A DNA stretch of 64,000 nucleotides from Bicyclus anynana (GCF_947172395.1 NC_069093.1:7041561-7105560), one strand, 5' to 3'. Numbered from the stretch's first letter, positions 11,694 to 23,087 are shown. Numbers and translations are program-made. The notes: generated from the sequence alone by a model not told the origin.

Positions 11694-12479
11694 TGTGGTT
11701 TAAAATGCCTAAAATTACTGGACTAGACAATAACATTGTTGAAATTTTCGGAAAAAGTCAATTCGCCTGCGAGCTTTCATCGAAAACTCTGTCTTATCTC
11801 TTGGTGATAAAGCAAAAACAAATATTGGGAATATTCTTCTTCTATAAATCTACAAAATAGTCCGCGATATACTGGTTACGCTAGCCAGAAGTCCCGAACC
11901 TACCTAAAAAAGGCACTTTATACTGGCCACACCAATTTGTGGTTGACAACACTGCGCGGATATTATGACCGCGCGCTGTAGTACCTACAGAATGATAAGT
12001 ACAGGTACAGGTGATGTCTAATATAAGCCGTTGTGCTCAATGTGAACTACAAAATTAGTACAATCGAGAACTACAATGTGTTTAAAGTGCAACTCGGGAT
12101 GGTGATATTATAAGCTGTCCGGTCATTGAGAACATTATAAATGGTATAATTTGTGCCTATTTGTCTTAGGGATTCTTGAATGTTGTATTTCTCGAGCAAT
12201 CAAAATCTATGGTGACGTATCTACCCATTTGAGATTAACGAAAGTTTACATTAAAGTGCTCGTGGTCGAAGTCACGGGCGTCCAGTATATTATATACGTA
12301 TATTCTGTGTCAATACACCGACAAATGGTTATTGTTTTTACCAGAACGAATGCGTTCGCCATGGTAATATTTTCGACGATAACATTGGTTATGATTGAGG
12401 TGTTAACGTAACTGATTCTTGAAAAGTAGTTAGCTATTTATTTGCAACATATGTAGGTAAAAAAATATCACTGTCGAAG

Positions 12480-12600
12480 TGGTCTTCTCTCGGGGGTGGG
12501 GGGGAGCCGTTTTGCCTCCTGCGTGCGGTTTCTACCGCGTGTCATTAAGATGACACGGTCATTGGATGAGCCCCCTGTTGGGGGCTTTATTGGTTGTCAC
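12480..12600. repeat. GC-rich hairpin block
   Basis: A GC-rich island containing GCGGT/ACCGC, TGTCAT/ATGACA and AGCCCCC/GGGGGCT stems in a row. In style it resembles the structured insert at 2198-2314, but I found no flanking duplication and no sequence identity beyond short words. Confidence 0.5.
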
Positions 12601-12744
12601 ATATTTTCTTTATCTCTCTAGAATCGCTGAAGTAATTTCATAGACTGATGGGACGATAAATTAACATAAATATAAGGAAGACGTCTCTAAGAGCTCTCAA
12701 TGGCACGATGATTAAGTATTTATAGATCTGCCTAGAGAGACTGC

Positions 12745-12928
12745 CTGTGTATATTTGTTCCTCCATTGCGCTGCGGCTACTGAAGCGATTTGGTTGAAAT
12801 TTGGAATGGAAATAGATTTTATTCTGGATTAACACATAGGCTACTTTTCATCCCGGAAAAATCCATGGTTTCCGAGGGATTTCTAAAAAAACTAATTTTA
12901 CGCGGATGAAGTCGCGGGCGTCTGCTAG
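12745..12928 (+). mobile_element. Nonautonomous Helitron, family b
   Basis: Contains 'gctgcggctactgaagcgat', 'ttttcatcccggaaaaatcc' and the terminal 'gtcgcgggcgtctgctag|t' with CTAG at 12925-12928 followed by T. Confidence 0.75.
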
Positions 12929-12974
12929 TGCAAAATAATCACAGAATGTAAAGTCGACTACGTACTCGTATATA

Positions 12975-13285
12975 GCCGTGATAGCCCAGTGGATATGACC
13001 TCTGCCTCCGATTCCAGAGGGAGTAGGTTCGAATCCGGTCCGGGGCATGCACCTCCAACTTTTCGGTTGTGTGCATTTTTAGAAATTAAATATCACATGT
13101 CTCGGTGATGGAAAAAGATCGTCAGGAAACCTGCATACCAGAGACGTTTCTTAATTCTCTGCGTATGTGAAGTCTGTCAATCCGCATTGGGCCAGCGTGG
13201 TGGGCTATTGGCATAATCCCTCTCATTCTGAGAGGTGACTCGAGCTCAGCAGTAAGCCGAATATGGGGTGATAATGATGATAGTG
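12975..13285 (+). repeat. tRNA-derived SINE, family 2, with target duplication
   Basis: Full copy: A-box-like TGATAGCCCAGTGG, B box GGTTCGAATCC, tail 'ggtgataatgatgat'. It is flanked by perfect 11-base duplications ACTCGTATATA at 12964-12974 and 13286-13296, which fixes both ends and shows retroposition. Confidence 0.92.
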
Positions 13286-13514
13286 ACTCGTATATAAAAC
13301 GTCCAATAAGCTATATGATCTCCTTGGCATAAGAAACAAAGTAGAATTTTATTTTTGAGGAAAATCGTTTAAGAACGTACATATAAAGGTACCTACAGTA
13401 GGTATACCTCTCCATTATCTGTTAAATTAAGGAAAGGTCAACGTCAGGATCAACGAGTCTTCCTATTTTGTGCAGTGAATTGATTATCAGTAACACAATA
13501 AACAGTATTGTTAT

Positions 13515-13689
13515 TATTTTTATTTATTTTATTATTTACAAGTTTTTAAGATGGAATTGGGCTAACTTGTTAGGAGTAGGATGAAATCCACACTCCTTTT
13601 CGGTTTCTACACGACATCGCACCGGAACGCTAAATCGCTTGGCGGTACGTCTTTGTCGGCAGGGTGATAACTAGCCACCTATATGTATA
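13515..13689 (-). repeat. SINE family 1, truncated at a rearranged end
   Basis: The reverse-oriented body ('gcgggctaacttgttagga'-type block, 'cgcttggcggtacgtctttg') is intact up to about 13680, then is replaced by the hairpin at 13690-13743. Confidence 0.75.
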
Positions 13690-13743
13690 GTTTTGAGATG
13701 TATGACTGGTGGGAAGCCTCTCACCAGCCATACATCTCAAAAC
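13690..13743. repeat. Hairpin formed at a SINE breakpoint
   Basis: Arms 13690-13704 and 13729-13743 are perfect (15 bases); after one mismatch CTGGTG/CACCAG extends the stem. The centre 'gaagcctctcaccagcca' is SINE family 1 sequence, so one arm is an inverted copy of SINE sequence plus flank. Confidence 0.85.
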
Positions 13744-13932
13744 AAAAATGTCTGTCTGTCTGTATGTTCGATGTAGAAACAAAAACTACTCGACGGATTT
13801 AATGAAACTTGGTGCAATTATTCTTCATACTCCAGAGCAGTGAAGAGAAATGTTGGGAAAACGGGAGAAGTTACTCCATTTATACAGCGATACTAGTGTA
13901 AGGGCTGGATTAAAGAAGTCTAAGGGGAGACG
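13744..13932 (+). mobile_element. Helitron family a, internal fragment
   Basis: Contains (GTCT)n, 'tactcgacggatttaatgaa', 'gaagagaaatgttgggaaaa' and 'gggctggattaaag'. Both termini are missing. Confidence 0.65.
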
Positions 13933-14387
13933 AGACGGAAAGTGTAGTCAACATAATGTGTAAAATGTATTGTATGTGTAATGAAAAATGTAATGTGTAA
14001 ATATATGTAAATATTAACCGTTATCGAATAATTTTATATTAAAGTAAATTACGCTCAGTTAATTCGTAGTACCTATTTTTAAAACATTTTGTTTTTCAAG
14101 ATTTATTTCTATCTTTATTTCTTTTTTAAGATTTATACACCTCTATTTTTGTTTCTTTATAATAGGTATCATAAAAATTACAAAAATGAAAACAAATGTA
14201 TGTGACACGAATATATAGGTAGTTAGAATTTTTAATTAAAAGGTAAATCAAAAGCTGGCAAAAATATTTTATATATTTAATTTGCATCAGCGTGAAAAAA
14301 AGTTATAAATCATTAACTACGATTATTACTAGGATGTGCCAAACTTTTTTTTCAGTGTAAACCTTTAAATTTGAATAGTAAAGGTTT

Positions 14388-14695
14388 ATCATTATCAACC
14401 CATAATCTGCTCACTGCTGAGCTCGACTCTTCTCTCAGAATTAGAGGGGTTAGACCAATAGTCCACCACGCTGACCCAATGCGGATTGGCAAACTTCACG
14501 CACGCAAAAATTAAGAGATTTCTCTGGTATGGTTTTCTCACGATGTTTTCCTTCACCGTTTGAGACACGTGATATTTAATTTATAAAATGCACACAACTC
14601 AAAAGTTGGATGTACATACCCCGGACCGGATTCGACCTCACATCCTCCGGAATCGAAGGCATAGGTAAAACTTATCTACTAGCTATCACGGCTCA
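14388..14695 (-). repeat. tRNA-derived SINE, family 2
   Basis: Full reverse-oriented copy from 'atcattatcaacccata' to 'gctatcacggctca', with a degraded B box. Confidence 0.85.
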
Positions 14696-15022
14696 CAAAA
14701 TCTCGACTCACGGATTCAGAAATTTCTAGACGAAAACGCAGGCGTCTAATAATATATTAAGATATAAGATAAAATTGTTAATAACTTATCATTAAAACCA
14801 TCTCAATATCAACGTAATAAAGCATACGAACTAGATAAATGATAATAATCAAGTAACATAATGTGAGACGTTAGCATAAAATACTGCATGTTCAGCGCTC
14901 TTAGAATGATTACGTTCGTAATAAAATCTACTGATATCACGTTTTGTTGTAATAACTACAAAACCGGCTCTATTTTTGTCGACTTACATAAAACAGGAGT
15001 TTTTGAATTGTATATCTATGGC

Positions 15023-15085
15023 CTGACAATTGGCCTTTCCTCCCATCGCCCGCATATCATGGGAGTGTCATCAACAAACCTTAGA
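15023..15085 (+). repeat. Fragment of the GGCAA-terminated MITE
   Basis: 'gcccgcatatcatgggagtg' matches the internal block of the MITE copies at 42410-42582 and 49996-50166. Confidence 0.5.
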
Positions 15086-15099
15086 CGCCCCATGCTATC

Positions 15100-15295
15100 T
15101 ACCCGTCATAGTTCTCGTTTCCGTGGGAATACGGGAATGGAATTTAGGCTTATGTTACTCGGTTAAGATATAGCGTTCTAATGTTAAAGGAATTTCCAAA
15201 ATGGGTAGATACAGAAATTACCCCGTACAACCTCACAAACCCACAAACTATACCTCTATACATATAGCCTGAATTAGTAACTATAGCATGTTTAG
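15100..15295 (-). repeat. Helitron family c fragment
   Basis: 'gtttccgtgggaatacggga' and 'accccgtacaacctcacaaa' match the family c copies at 9456 and 40077. The termini are not clear. Confidence 0.5.
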
Positions 15296-15404
15296 TATTT
15301 TTTACATGCACATTAATACGCCATAGGGGCTATTAATGTGAAAATATTTAACTAATTATAACTCGTAGGAATTACTAAAATATGTAGATAAATAACATTA
15401 AATG

Positions 15405-15715
15405 CTCATTCGCACGAGAGTTAAAAAAGCGATACATAAAAAACCCAGGATTTGCGCTTTTACGAATATTTACGTTTAAGCCCTCATAAGCACGAGAGAT
15501 TTTTAACAGACGTTAAAAATGCGTTCAAATAATTATAGTATAAAGTTAAATGAAGGTCTATTTCCAACGCCAAATTTAAAATGCAAAAAATTATCGAAAA
15601 AACGCGTCGTGTTTTAAAAACGCAGTCGTGTGAACATATTATAACTTGGGAATGCATTTGTCGTACCTATTTCAACGCATTTTTACGTTAAAAAACTCTC
15701 GTGCGAATGACGCCT
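15405..15715. mobile_element. MITE with CTCTCGTGCGAA termini
   Basis: Inverted termini 'tcattcgcacgagagtt' (left) and 'aactctcgtgcgaatga' (right), with a second internal copy of the end at about 15480. Undisrupted relative of the element at 1696. Confidence 0.7.
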
Positions 15716-15957
15716 AATTAGCAGGTCTTACATTACCTACAGTTGCAGTTGACGGAACCGTAAGCAAACATTATATTGTATGAATTACAAATGAACGTAA
15801 TTATTACACGCACCATTCTACACACCTTGTGTTTAATCTTTTAGTGCAAGACGTCGAGCTAAAGCATAGATACTCAGTCCTGTGTACTTTTGCAGTTTTA
15901 CCTGAACATGTCAAAAGATTTTATAACTTTATGCTTTTGAAATTAGGATTCTTTCTT

Positions 15958-16052
15958 GTTTATTCTTTACAAGTTAGCCCTTAACTACAGTCTCATCTTA
16001 TGGTATCTGATGATGCAATCTAAGATGGAAGCGGGCTAACTTTTTAGAAGGT
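15958..16052 (-). repeat. SINE family 1, 3' fragment
   Basis: 'ttctttacaagttagccctt' to 'gatggaagcgggctaact': only the 3' 95 bases, in reverse orientation. Confidence 0.75.
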
Positions 16053-16344
16053 TCACAAAGCTAGTGCTAGATAGTAAGTTTAATTTGTAAAATACTTGTT
16101 ATGTTAGTTAAGAGTTTAGGTATCATCGGAGATTATAATAGGCAATTATGGTCAAAATGTTCAAAAGGAGGATTTAAGACGAAAATTAAATACTAATTGA
16201 AGAATTATAATCATATTAATACGGAAGCACTGTTTTTAAATCCTTGTATTTAAATTCCTGGGAATAACGATATTATTATCCCTAAAAAGTAAAGACCTGG
16301 GCCTGTAATCTTGTGGCATGTTCATCGTCCAGTCTTTTTCTACC

Positions 16345-16640
16345 AAACGGCGTCGGCCGCGTGGCGCAGTGGGTAGTGACCCTGCTTTCTGCATCCAGGG
16401 CCGTGGGTTCGATTCCCACAACTGGAAAATATTTGTGTGATGAGCATGAGTGTTTTCCAGTGTCTGTGTATATTTATACAATATATAAGTATTTATATGT
16501 AGTATATAATTGTATATTAATATTATAATATCAACTATCTTAGCACCCATAACACAAGCTACTCTGTATGCTTACTTTGGGGCTAGATAGTGATGTGTAC
16601 CTATTGTTTAAGTATATTTATTTATTATTTTTTATTTATA
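16345..16640 (+). repeat. tRNA-derived SINE, family 3
   Basis: A different head from families 1 and 2: 'gcgtggcgcagtgggtagtg' (A box) and GGTTCGATTCCC (B box), followed by a body with 'gatgagcatgagtgtt', 'cacccataacacaagct'-type block and a (TATT)n tail. Only one copy is visible in the window. Confidence 0.85.
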
Positions 16641-16685
16641 TAAACGCTAACGTTCCGAAAATTAAAAAAATTATGTGGGAATGCC

Positions 16686-16714
16686 AAGATACATATTTGA
16701 AAAATATGTATCTT
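16686..16714. repeat. Short perfect hairpin
   Basis: Arms AAGATACATATTT and AAATATGTATCTT (13 bases) with a 3-base loop. Confidence 0.8.
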
Positions 16715-16731
16715 GATTTATATATTAATTA

Positions 16732-17083
16732 TTAGCGGACGCCCGCGACTTTGTCCGCGTGAAACCCTACTACTACTCTACCCTACCCCCACTCCCAACA
16801 TTTCCCTTCACTGCTCTGCTCCTATTGATATTGTATACTACAACCTGCCCAGAAGTATGAAGAATAATAATTGTACCAATTTTCGGTAAAATCCGTCGAG
16901 TAGTTTTTGTTTCTATAACGAACATACAGACAGACAGACAGACAGACAGAAAGACAGACAGACAAAAAATCGAAAAAAATATATTTTGGCTTCAGTATTG
17001 ATTACATAAAGCCCTCCAATTAAAATTTTGAAAATATCTTCAATCTTCAATTTGACCTGTTACAGTTTTATTATAAGTATAAA
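16732..17083 (-). mobile_element. Nonautonomous Helitron, family a
   Basis: Reverse orientation: left end '(t)tagcggacgcccgcgac' is the 3' terminal hairpin block, then 'ccttcactgctctgctcc', (CAGA)n at 16926-16970 and the 5' end 'ttttattataagtata'. Confidence 0.75.
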
Positions 17084-17520
17084 TTATAGGGTTAGATTTA
17101 TATAACCCCGAATCCCACGCAAACAAAATCTTTTCTAAATGAGTGGTACATACGAGTAAGTAGGTAGGTATGTTATATGTTCAAGGAAAATCAACGTAGG
17201 AAATTAAATTCGTATATTACAAGCATTTGCCCACCTTAACTTAATTAGGAAAATGAACATAAAGTTACGACCGAATAACTTCGCTTGGTAATTAAAACAT
17301 AACGTAACTTGGTACGTAGGTTGTACTTAAAATGTTTGGATTAAAACCCAATTTACTCACGGGCGAAAATACAAAATAACAGAAAATACGGCTCGATTAC
17401 GGTTCCGTACCTCGAAAAGGTTATTAACTTATAGGATTAATTTGTCCTTCTATCTGTCTGTCAAGACCTGTCTCGGAATAGTCGGTGGTCGAGTCCTATT
17501 CACACTTGTCCGGTTTCTTT

Positions 17521-18060
17521 CTTCAGTAGTTTATGGACCAACCAGTTGGCTCTCATGGTAGTGAAAACCATCTACCAACCATCATAGGACATACAAGGAA
17601 CACGCCCCAAATTGTGCAGCTCTGTGTCCATCAACCTAGACGTATAGAATGTAAAACATTATATTATCAGTCAGGAAAAAGTCCAGATGGCAAGACACCT
17701 GATCGATTGACAGTGGTTCCCTAGAAAATGAGAGATGGTTAGTATATGAATCACATTGCCTCCATGTCATACCAGATAGACAGAATCAAGGGTGCCGCAG
17801 CAGAAAAAGCTGGAACCGGTAAATGGCACAAATATGGTTCTCTGACCGAGAGTAACATCGACGTTAGAAGTTCCTTTTGCGGAGAAACTCTTGGGCTGTG
17901 GAGTCATGGTATCATAAAATTCTTTGAATTACTTCACCGCGGCTAGTTGCCTCGACTGGTGACAGACGGGCTGGCTCATTTTCTGCGCAAAGGATCAGCC
18001 TGGCTGACTGGCTGTCCAACGTGGAAATACAGCCAGTATTCTTGCCACCATTTCACGTGG
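17521..18060 (+). pseudogene. Decayed repeat-borne protein relic (family unknown)
   Basis: Plus-strand reading gives 'YYQSGKSPDGKTPDRLTVVP', a stop, then 'GAAAEKAGTGKWHKYGSL' and 'GETLGLWSHGIIKF'. The same order (RPDG..T.VP, GAAA..A...KY, ETxGxW) occurs in the relic at 33785-34190. I recall this arrangement in repetitive ORFs of several invertebrates, probably retroelement-borne, but cannot name the family. Stops and frame changes make it non-functional. Confidence 0.55.
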
Positions 18061-18551
18061 GCATATACGGATTAGTATAGTTATTAGGGTGATTGTATTC
18101 TTTCTATATTATGAATGTAGTTTAATTTGCATGAAAATACGAAATAATCCAATGATGAGACAAACTACTCATTTATATTGAAAAAAATATTTACATAACA
18201 AGTGTTCATTTAACATTTGTAAAAATATTTACAATTGTATTTTCACGTGGCTGTGTCGTGACACTTAACTTCAGGTGTGTCGTCACTATGCTGATGATTA
18301 TTCTTTGAGTATATAATATTTATGAAATCGTTAGATATTCAATAGTCAATTAATATTAAGAGAAGCATAAGTGTTTATTAATGTTGAGGAAATTGCTCTT
18401 TAACGATTAACCTTTTTGTACTAGGTACACCACAAGAAATAACGTCTTTTATTTCCTTTTTCTGTTTAGTGTTCTGTACTTCAAAAGAAATAAACTAGCC
18501 AACAACAATATTATTTCGTTGTATGTCTGTCTTCTTTCTCAATTCGAATTT
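18061..18551. other. No gene seen
   Basis: AT-rich, no recognisable ORF, SINE box or transposon terminus. Confidence 0.5.
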
Positions 18552-18821
18552 TTTTATTATTCTTTGCAAGTTAGCCCTTGACTACAATCTCACCTGATAT
18601 TGAGTGATGATGCAATCTAAGATGAAAGCGGGCTAACTTGTTAGGAATAGGATGAAAATCCACACCCGGTTTCTATACGACATCGTACTGGAATGCTAAA
18701 TCATTTGGCGGTACGTCTTTGCCCTGTAGGGTGGTATCGGCCACGGCCGAAGCCTCCCACCAGCCAGATTTGGACCAATTAGCCCAGCTGAGGATCGAAC
18801 CTAGGACCAACTTGTAAATCC
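18552..18821 (-). repeat. SINE family 1, head truncated by a LINE tail
   Basis: Reverse copy from 'ttattctttgcaagttagcc' to 'aggatcgaacctaggacc' (B box in reverse). The A-box end is missing where the LINE tail at 18822 begins. Confidence 0.8.
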
Positions 18822-18980
18822 TCGCTAGGTGGACCGAAGACATCAAGTGGGTTGCAGGCAGCCGCTGGATGCTGGCGGCTCGAGACCGGCGGCGGCCGTT
18901 GCGCTTGGAGATCCATGCAAGAGGCCTATGTCCAGCTGTGGACGTCCATCGGCTGATAATGATGATGATGATGATGATTC
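18822..18980 (+). repeat. RTE-type LINE 3' end
   Basis: Encodes a decayed 'RWTEDIKWVAGSRWMLAARD' segment, the C-terminal end of RTE-type LINE ORFs, then 'gaggcctatgtccag', 'gacgtccatcggctgataat' and a (GATGAT)n tail. Confidence 0.75.
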
Positions 18981-20670
18981 ATTTTATATCGATATCAATT
19001 ATCATACAATACTACAACGTTTCCTGTTGGATAGGTTACGATAACCCAAAATTGGAGAAAGAGGACAGGTCTATTTGCGAACCGGAGTAGATCCCACCTA
19101 TTGGGACCTTAGATAAAAGAAGGAAGACTATACTATTAAATAGAAGTAGACTGGGCTATATAAGATCAAAAGAACCTGCGATTTTTTGGATTCCAGTCCG
19201 CCCTTCCTAAATGTTAAACACGTGAAAGTCAAAAAACCACCTACGAGTACAAATAATTAACAGACCTTCGATATTATTAAAAGTGCTCATAAATTAAATT
19301 ATCCGGAAATCAAATTAACATTCTCTTGCTGAACAAAGATAAATATTACTTCGCATCGCTTCGTTATGTGTGTTCAAATACAATTGTATGATTTTATGAT
19401 CGTGCGATAAGTCAAAAACCTAGCTCTGTACGCTCCTTAGGTAAGCATTAGCAATAAAAACATCATAAAACACAATAAAACAGTAAAGCTTCGCTCGCTA
19501 ATTATTTTCCTTGCAAAGATAAAACTGATTTAATATTGCTCAATTAATCAACAAATCTAGAATATATTTTATATTGTATTTCATATCTGAGATGTTGACA
19601 CTAATTTAGTCTACATTTTGAATACAAAGTGATTATGTAATTATGCAAAGTGTACGATTTTATGTTAATTCTCGGAAATATATTTAAATAAAATAATATT
19701 GATGTCAAAAGGAAATGAATTATTAGTATAGGTAGCAAGTTACCAGAGCGTATAAGAAGTATTTTTCTTTCTTGAAGAACGGAAAATTTAATGGGTAGGT
19801 AAGATATATTACTAAGGTATACCTAAACAGCCATGATAGCCCAGTGGATATGACCTTTGCCTTCAATTCCGGAGGGGGTAGGTTCCAATAAGTTCCAATA
19901 AGATAATGATGATAATACTAGTTATAAAAAACCCCTTGTTTTCGGTACGCGTTAGTGTGTGTACATAGTAGTAAACAAACAGACTTAATTCCTTAATTAA
20001 GATAAAGTAATTTAATGATAAAAATGTAAAAAACAATTTCGTTTACTGAATAGCTGCTATTGCAACTAATTGCATAGACTTTTTAAATTAATTACTCGCA
20101 TCGTAATAGGTAATTTAAATATAAAGAACGGTTCATTGTTTTGGATAACTGATTGATTTAGATACGGGATTAAGTATATCAACAAAACGTGCATGAAAGT
20201 GTAATAAAATACATATCTACTTAAATAAGACAAAGAAGATTTTGAAAATATAGTGATACTGCTTTGGTTCTTCTTATTATAGGTAACTTTTTGTTATATC
20301 TATTATTTTATTCGGAGAACTAAAATTGCTTAAAACAATAGGAAATATTTAAGATGATACTAATAACAGAATGTTTAATAATCCACTAATAACATACCTA
20401 CATAGTGTTAAAATCGTTTATAGTAAACGTAACCGTAATTAAACATAAACCAATTATCGATTCGATCAAGCTATCATTAAGTTTGAAATCGTAAAACAAA
20501 AACAATTGCGCGAAACCACGCAAATTAAACTATCATACAAACCATATTTTAACTTAAGTACAAATTAAAATAGGTAATGGTTTTAATGGAAATATTGTAA
20601 AAGGCACTCACTTTTTAATTGATTCCGGTTATTCCGATAGTTTTTTTTTAACACAATTTATAGACACTAA
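18981..20670. other. Mostly unannotated AT-rich DNA
   Basis: The only recognised element is the SINE piece at 19829-19915. No exon-like conserved ORF was seen. Confidence 0.5.
19829..19915 (+). repeat. SINE family 2 head joined to tail
   Basis: The head 'gccatgatagcccagtggat' runs to the degraded B box, then a tandem 'ttccaataag' duplication, then 'ataatgatgataat' of the tail. The body of about 220 bases is deleted. Confidence 0.7.
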
Positions 20671-20674
20671 TCGG

Positions 20675-20770
20675 CGCGTTTGGTCGGTGACAGGCAAACT
20701 GCGAACTGCGAAGCGCGACTGGAGCGCAGTGTCAGTCTGCCAGACTGCGCTCTTACGACAAGTCATCAAA
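20675..20770 (+). promoter_or_regulatory. Candidate TATA-less core promoter (Inr + DPE)
   Basis: A GC-richer block contains the arthropod initiator TCAGT with A at 20734. A perfect DPE (AGTCA, consensus RGWYV) starts at 20761, exactly +28 from that A. There is no TATA box. The block also contains inverted words (GAGCGCAGT/ACTGCGCTC, CAGTCTG/CAGACTG). Downstream lies a short ORF only (MRMLTRTNMNSIPWLILS) and no recognisable exon, so the transcript is unknown. Confidence 0.4.
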
Positions 20771-21360
20771 CGTGAAGGTGCAATGAGAATGTTAACACGA
20801 ACTAACATGAATAGCATTCCTTGGTTGATACTATCTTAGATTGCTTTTGGACAAGGTCCATTATACCCTAAAGCTTTATTATTATTTTTTTTTTATTTGA
20901 GTAGGGGCCGATAGCTCCCTGCTATCGGCATCTACTTAGACCTGCGGAACTACTACAGCGTCACCGGGGGGGTTGGGCGAGCGCAGAAGCATCGCCTGAT
21001 GTGACCCGAAGCGTTTGGAACCCTCGTAACTTTAGTTTTAAGTTTTCGACTATTATTACCACCATTAAATTAAATTAAATTATGACATAATCTTGACCTT
21101 TCAAAAGTGCTTGTAAACTAAGCCTAATTGAAATAAATGAATTTTGACTTTGACTTTGAAGGCTGAAAGAAAGATAGAGGATGGAACGGCTCTCTATGGG
21201 GGTTTCCTATGAGACTCGGACCTCGGCTTAGAGGGCCCTTCTAGATAGAAACGTGAAGGTGCAATGAGAATGTTAACACGAACTAACATGAATAGCATTC
21301 CTTGGTTGTTACTATCTTAGATTGCTTTTGGACAAAGTCCGTTGTACCCTAAAGCTTTAG
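20769..21360 (+). repeat. 110-base direct repeat flanking a 370-base insert
   Basis: 20769-20877 and 21250-21360 are nearly identical ('cgtgaaggtgcaatgagaat' to 'taccctaaagcttta'). Between them lies a block beginning with a poly-T run and the hairpin at 20900-20936. This is either a duplication with insertion or recombination between copies. Confidence 0.8.
20900..20936. repeat. Hairpin GCCGATAGC/GCTATCGGC
   Basis: Arms 900-904/932-936 (AGTAG/CTACT) and 907-915/921-929 with a 5-base loop, within the inserted block. Confidence 0.75.
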
Positions 21361-21394
21361 CGTGTTCTCTGTTTATACCTCAAGGGTATTGTAA

Positions 21395-21660
21395 AAGCTA
21401 AATAAAAAAAATGGCATCCTTTTGTTGTAGATGTCCAGTCGACTCGCACAAAACGTTTCGCATCGAAGTTTCTAATAAGAACAGCGAAGATGTGGAATGA
21501 CCTTCCGGCTTCTATGTTTCCTAACACATGAGATTTGTGCACCTTCAAAACAAGAGTGAATAGGGATTTTCTTGGCAAGCGCGCTTCAACCTAGACATTG
21601 CTTTCCACCAGGCATGATTTTAGTCAAGCGCAAGACTATTATGAAAAAAAAAATCGCGAA
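21395..21660 (+). pseudogene. LINE ORF C-terminus and 3' tail
   Basis: Plus-strand frame reads 'VQSTRTKRFASKFLIRTAKM' then 'WNDLPASMFPNT', a stop, and 'FKTRVNRDFLGKRAS', the typical end of jockey/CR1-like reverse transcriptase ORFs (WN.LP...F...FK..VN..L), followed by an A-run near 21644-21654. 5'-truncated, dead copy. Confidence 0.75.
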
Positions 21661-21979
21661 AATACGTTGACTTGTTTTACGTTGAAATATAACATTATTG
21701 TAGGCTAATTCGTATATTTACAGGAAACGACTTCTCTGGGCTTATTGCACGAGAAACTTACAATAACTTACAGGTCAATCACTTCTTTTTTCAAAGTCAA
21801 AGACTTATTTTTTTTTAAAACGTTGGCATTATTAGCAGTCTTATTATAAACTTGTGTCACGGTATTAATGGACTTTTCTTGAACGGTTCCGATGATTTTA
21901 ATAAATTTTGTTTTGTATATATTCGGTAGGTATTATATTATATTATTTTTAGGTCGTAAAGTATTTCTCATTTTAGCTA

Positions 21980-22250
21980 AATTTAACAAATATGAAGTCT
22001 GAAAGTGGCGAGAGTGACAGAAAAATTGAGGAGTAAAAAGTTTGGTATGGACATATAATGCGGAGGGATGAATGTCATTTAACCAGAGCAATGTTGAAAT
22101 TGCAAATGAAAGGACACCAGAAGAGAAGAAGGCCAAAGAAGAGATGGCTGGAGTGTAAGTAGGACATGTGTGTAAAATAGTGGATGATGAGTTGACGAGA
22201 AATATAAGCGAACGGCAGATATTGACATATTTTGCCGACCCCATTTAAGT
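21980..22250 (+). pseudogene. RTE-like LINE ORF C-terminal relic
   Basis: Plus-strand frame gives 'VWYGHIMRRDECHLTRAMLK' then 'RRRPKKRWLEC', matching the conserved 'RWYGHxxRR...GRPxxRW' end of RTE-type LINE proteins. Several stops follow. Confidence 0.75.
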
Positions 22251-23087
22251 GAGATAAGGTAAAAGAGATGTTGAAAAAATTACCAATTTCTGGTAACTAA
22301 AGCATTTTATAACTATTAAACACAAATATATAAGTCGTTTAGGATTTCACAATCAGGACAGTAAAATTTTAATAACTAATATAATATTTTTAATATTTCG
22401 TGTCAAAATTCTATATTTATGCGTTAATATATTTGGGATTGAGCACAAGGTGAGTAATTAAAAAAGCCAGAATCTTTAATACCGGAAATAATTGGCATTT
22501 TTAGAATGTGTTGCGCATAATCAACTTATTATATCAATGGTATTGCGAATAAGTGACCATGACGTCATCAAAATGATAACGTCATGGTAATATGCATTTT
22601 TTTATTGAAAGCACGTTAATAATCTATTTTCCTAATTTCTGCAAAGGCTAATAACGAAGTTAAGGGTCTGGCAACTAATTGAATGATTTCTCATGATGTC
22701 GCGTAGAAAATTTAAAAAACCTATTATATTTAGATAAAGGTTAAGTATTTCCTTACCTTATAAATAAATAAATCATTTATTTATTACATAGAAAATAATG
22801 AAAAATAAGAATCAAAAATGGTATCAGCTGGAGGAGGCCTTAGATACCCAATGAAGGATTATTTACTTAATTATTACCTACTATACCTACTAACATAAAA
22901 ATAATAACATGGTAACACTTATTTAATAAGAAACAATTGAAAACCTAAATAAGAAAAAAAAATGTACGCTTTATTTTGTTATATATAATGCACCAACATA
23001 AAATATTATATTATAGGAAAAATAAACACAAAATTTATTGTTATAAATATATTGTTGTTATATATTTAACAACAATATATATATACC
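22251..23087. other. No gene seen; one CRE-containing hairpin
   Basis: AT-rich. At 22557-22587, CCATGACGTCATCA and TGATAACGTCATGG form a 14-base stem with one mismatch and a 3-base loop, and contain a TGACGTCA. Confidence 0.5.

Noticed and set aside
12151..12411. Plus-strand ORF of 86 codons with hydrophobic segments
   Set aside because: Hydrophobic residues follow from T-rich composition; no signal peptide, motif or neighbouring exon supports a gene.
16236..16550. Open frames on both strands
   Set aside because: Both overlap SINE family 3, including its tRNA-like A and B boxes.
21933..22244. Minus-strand ORF of 103 codons
   Set aside because: The plus strand carries a recognisable LINE C-terminus (YGHIMRRDE...RRPKKRW); the minus ORF is its shadow.
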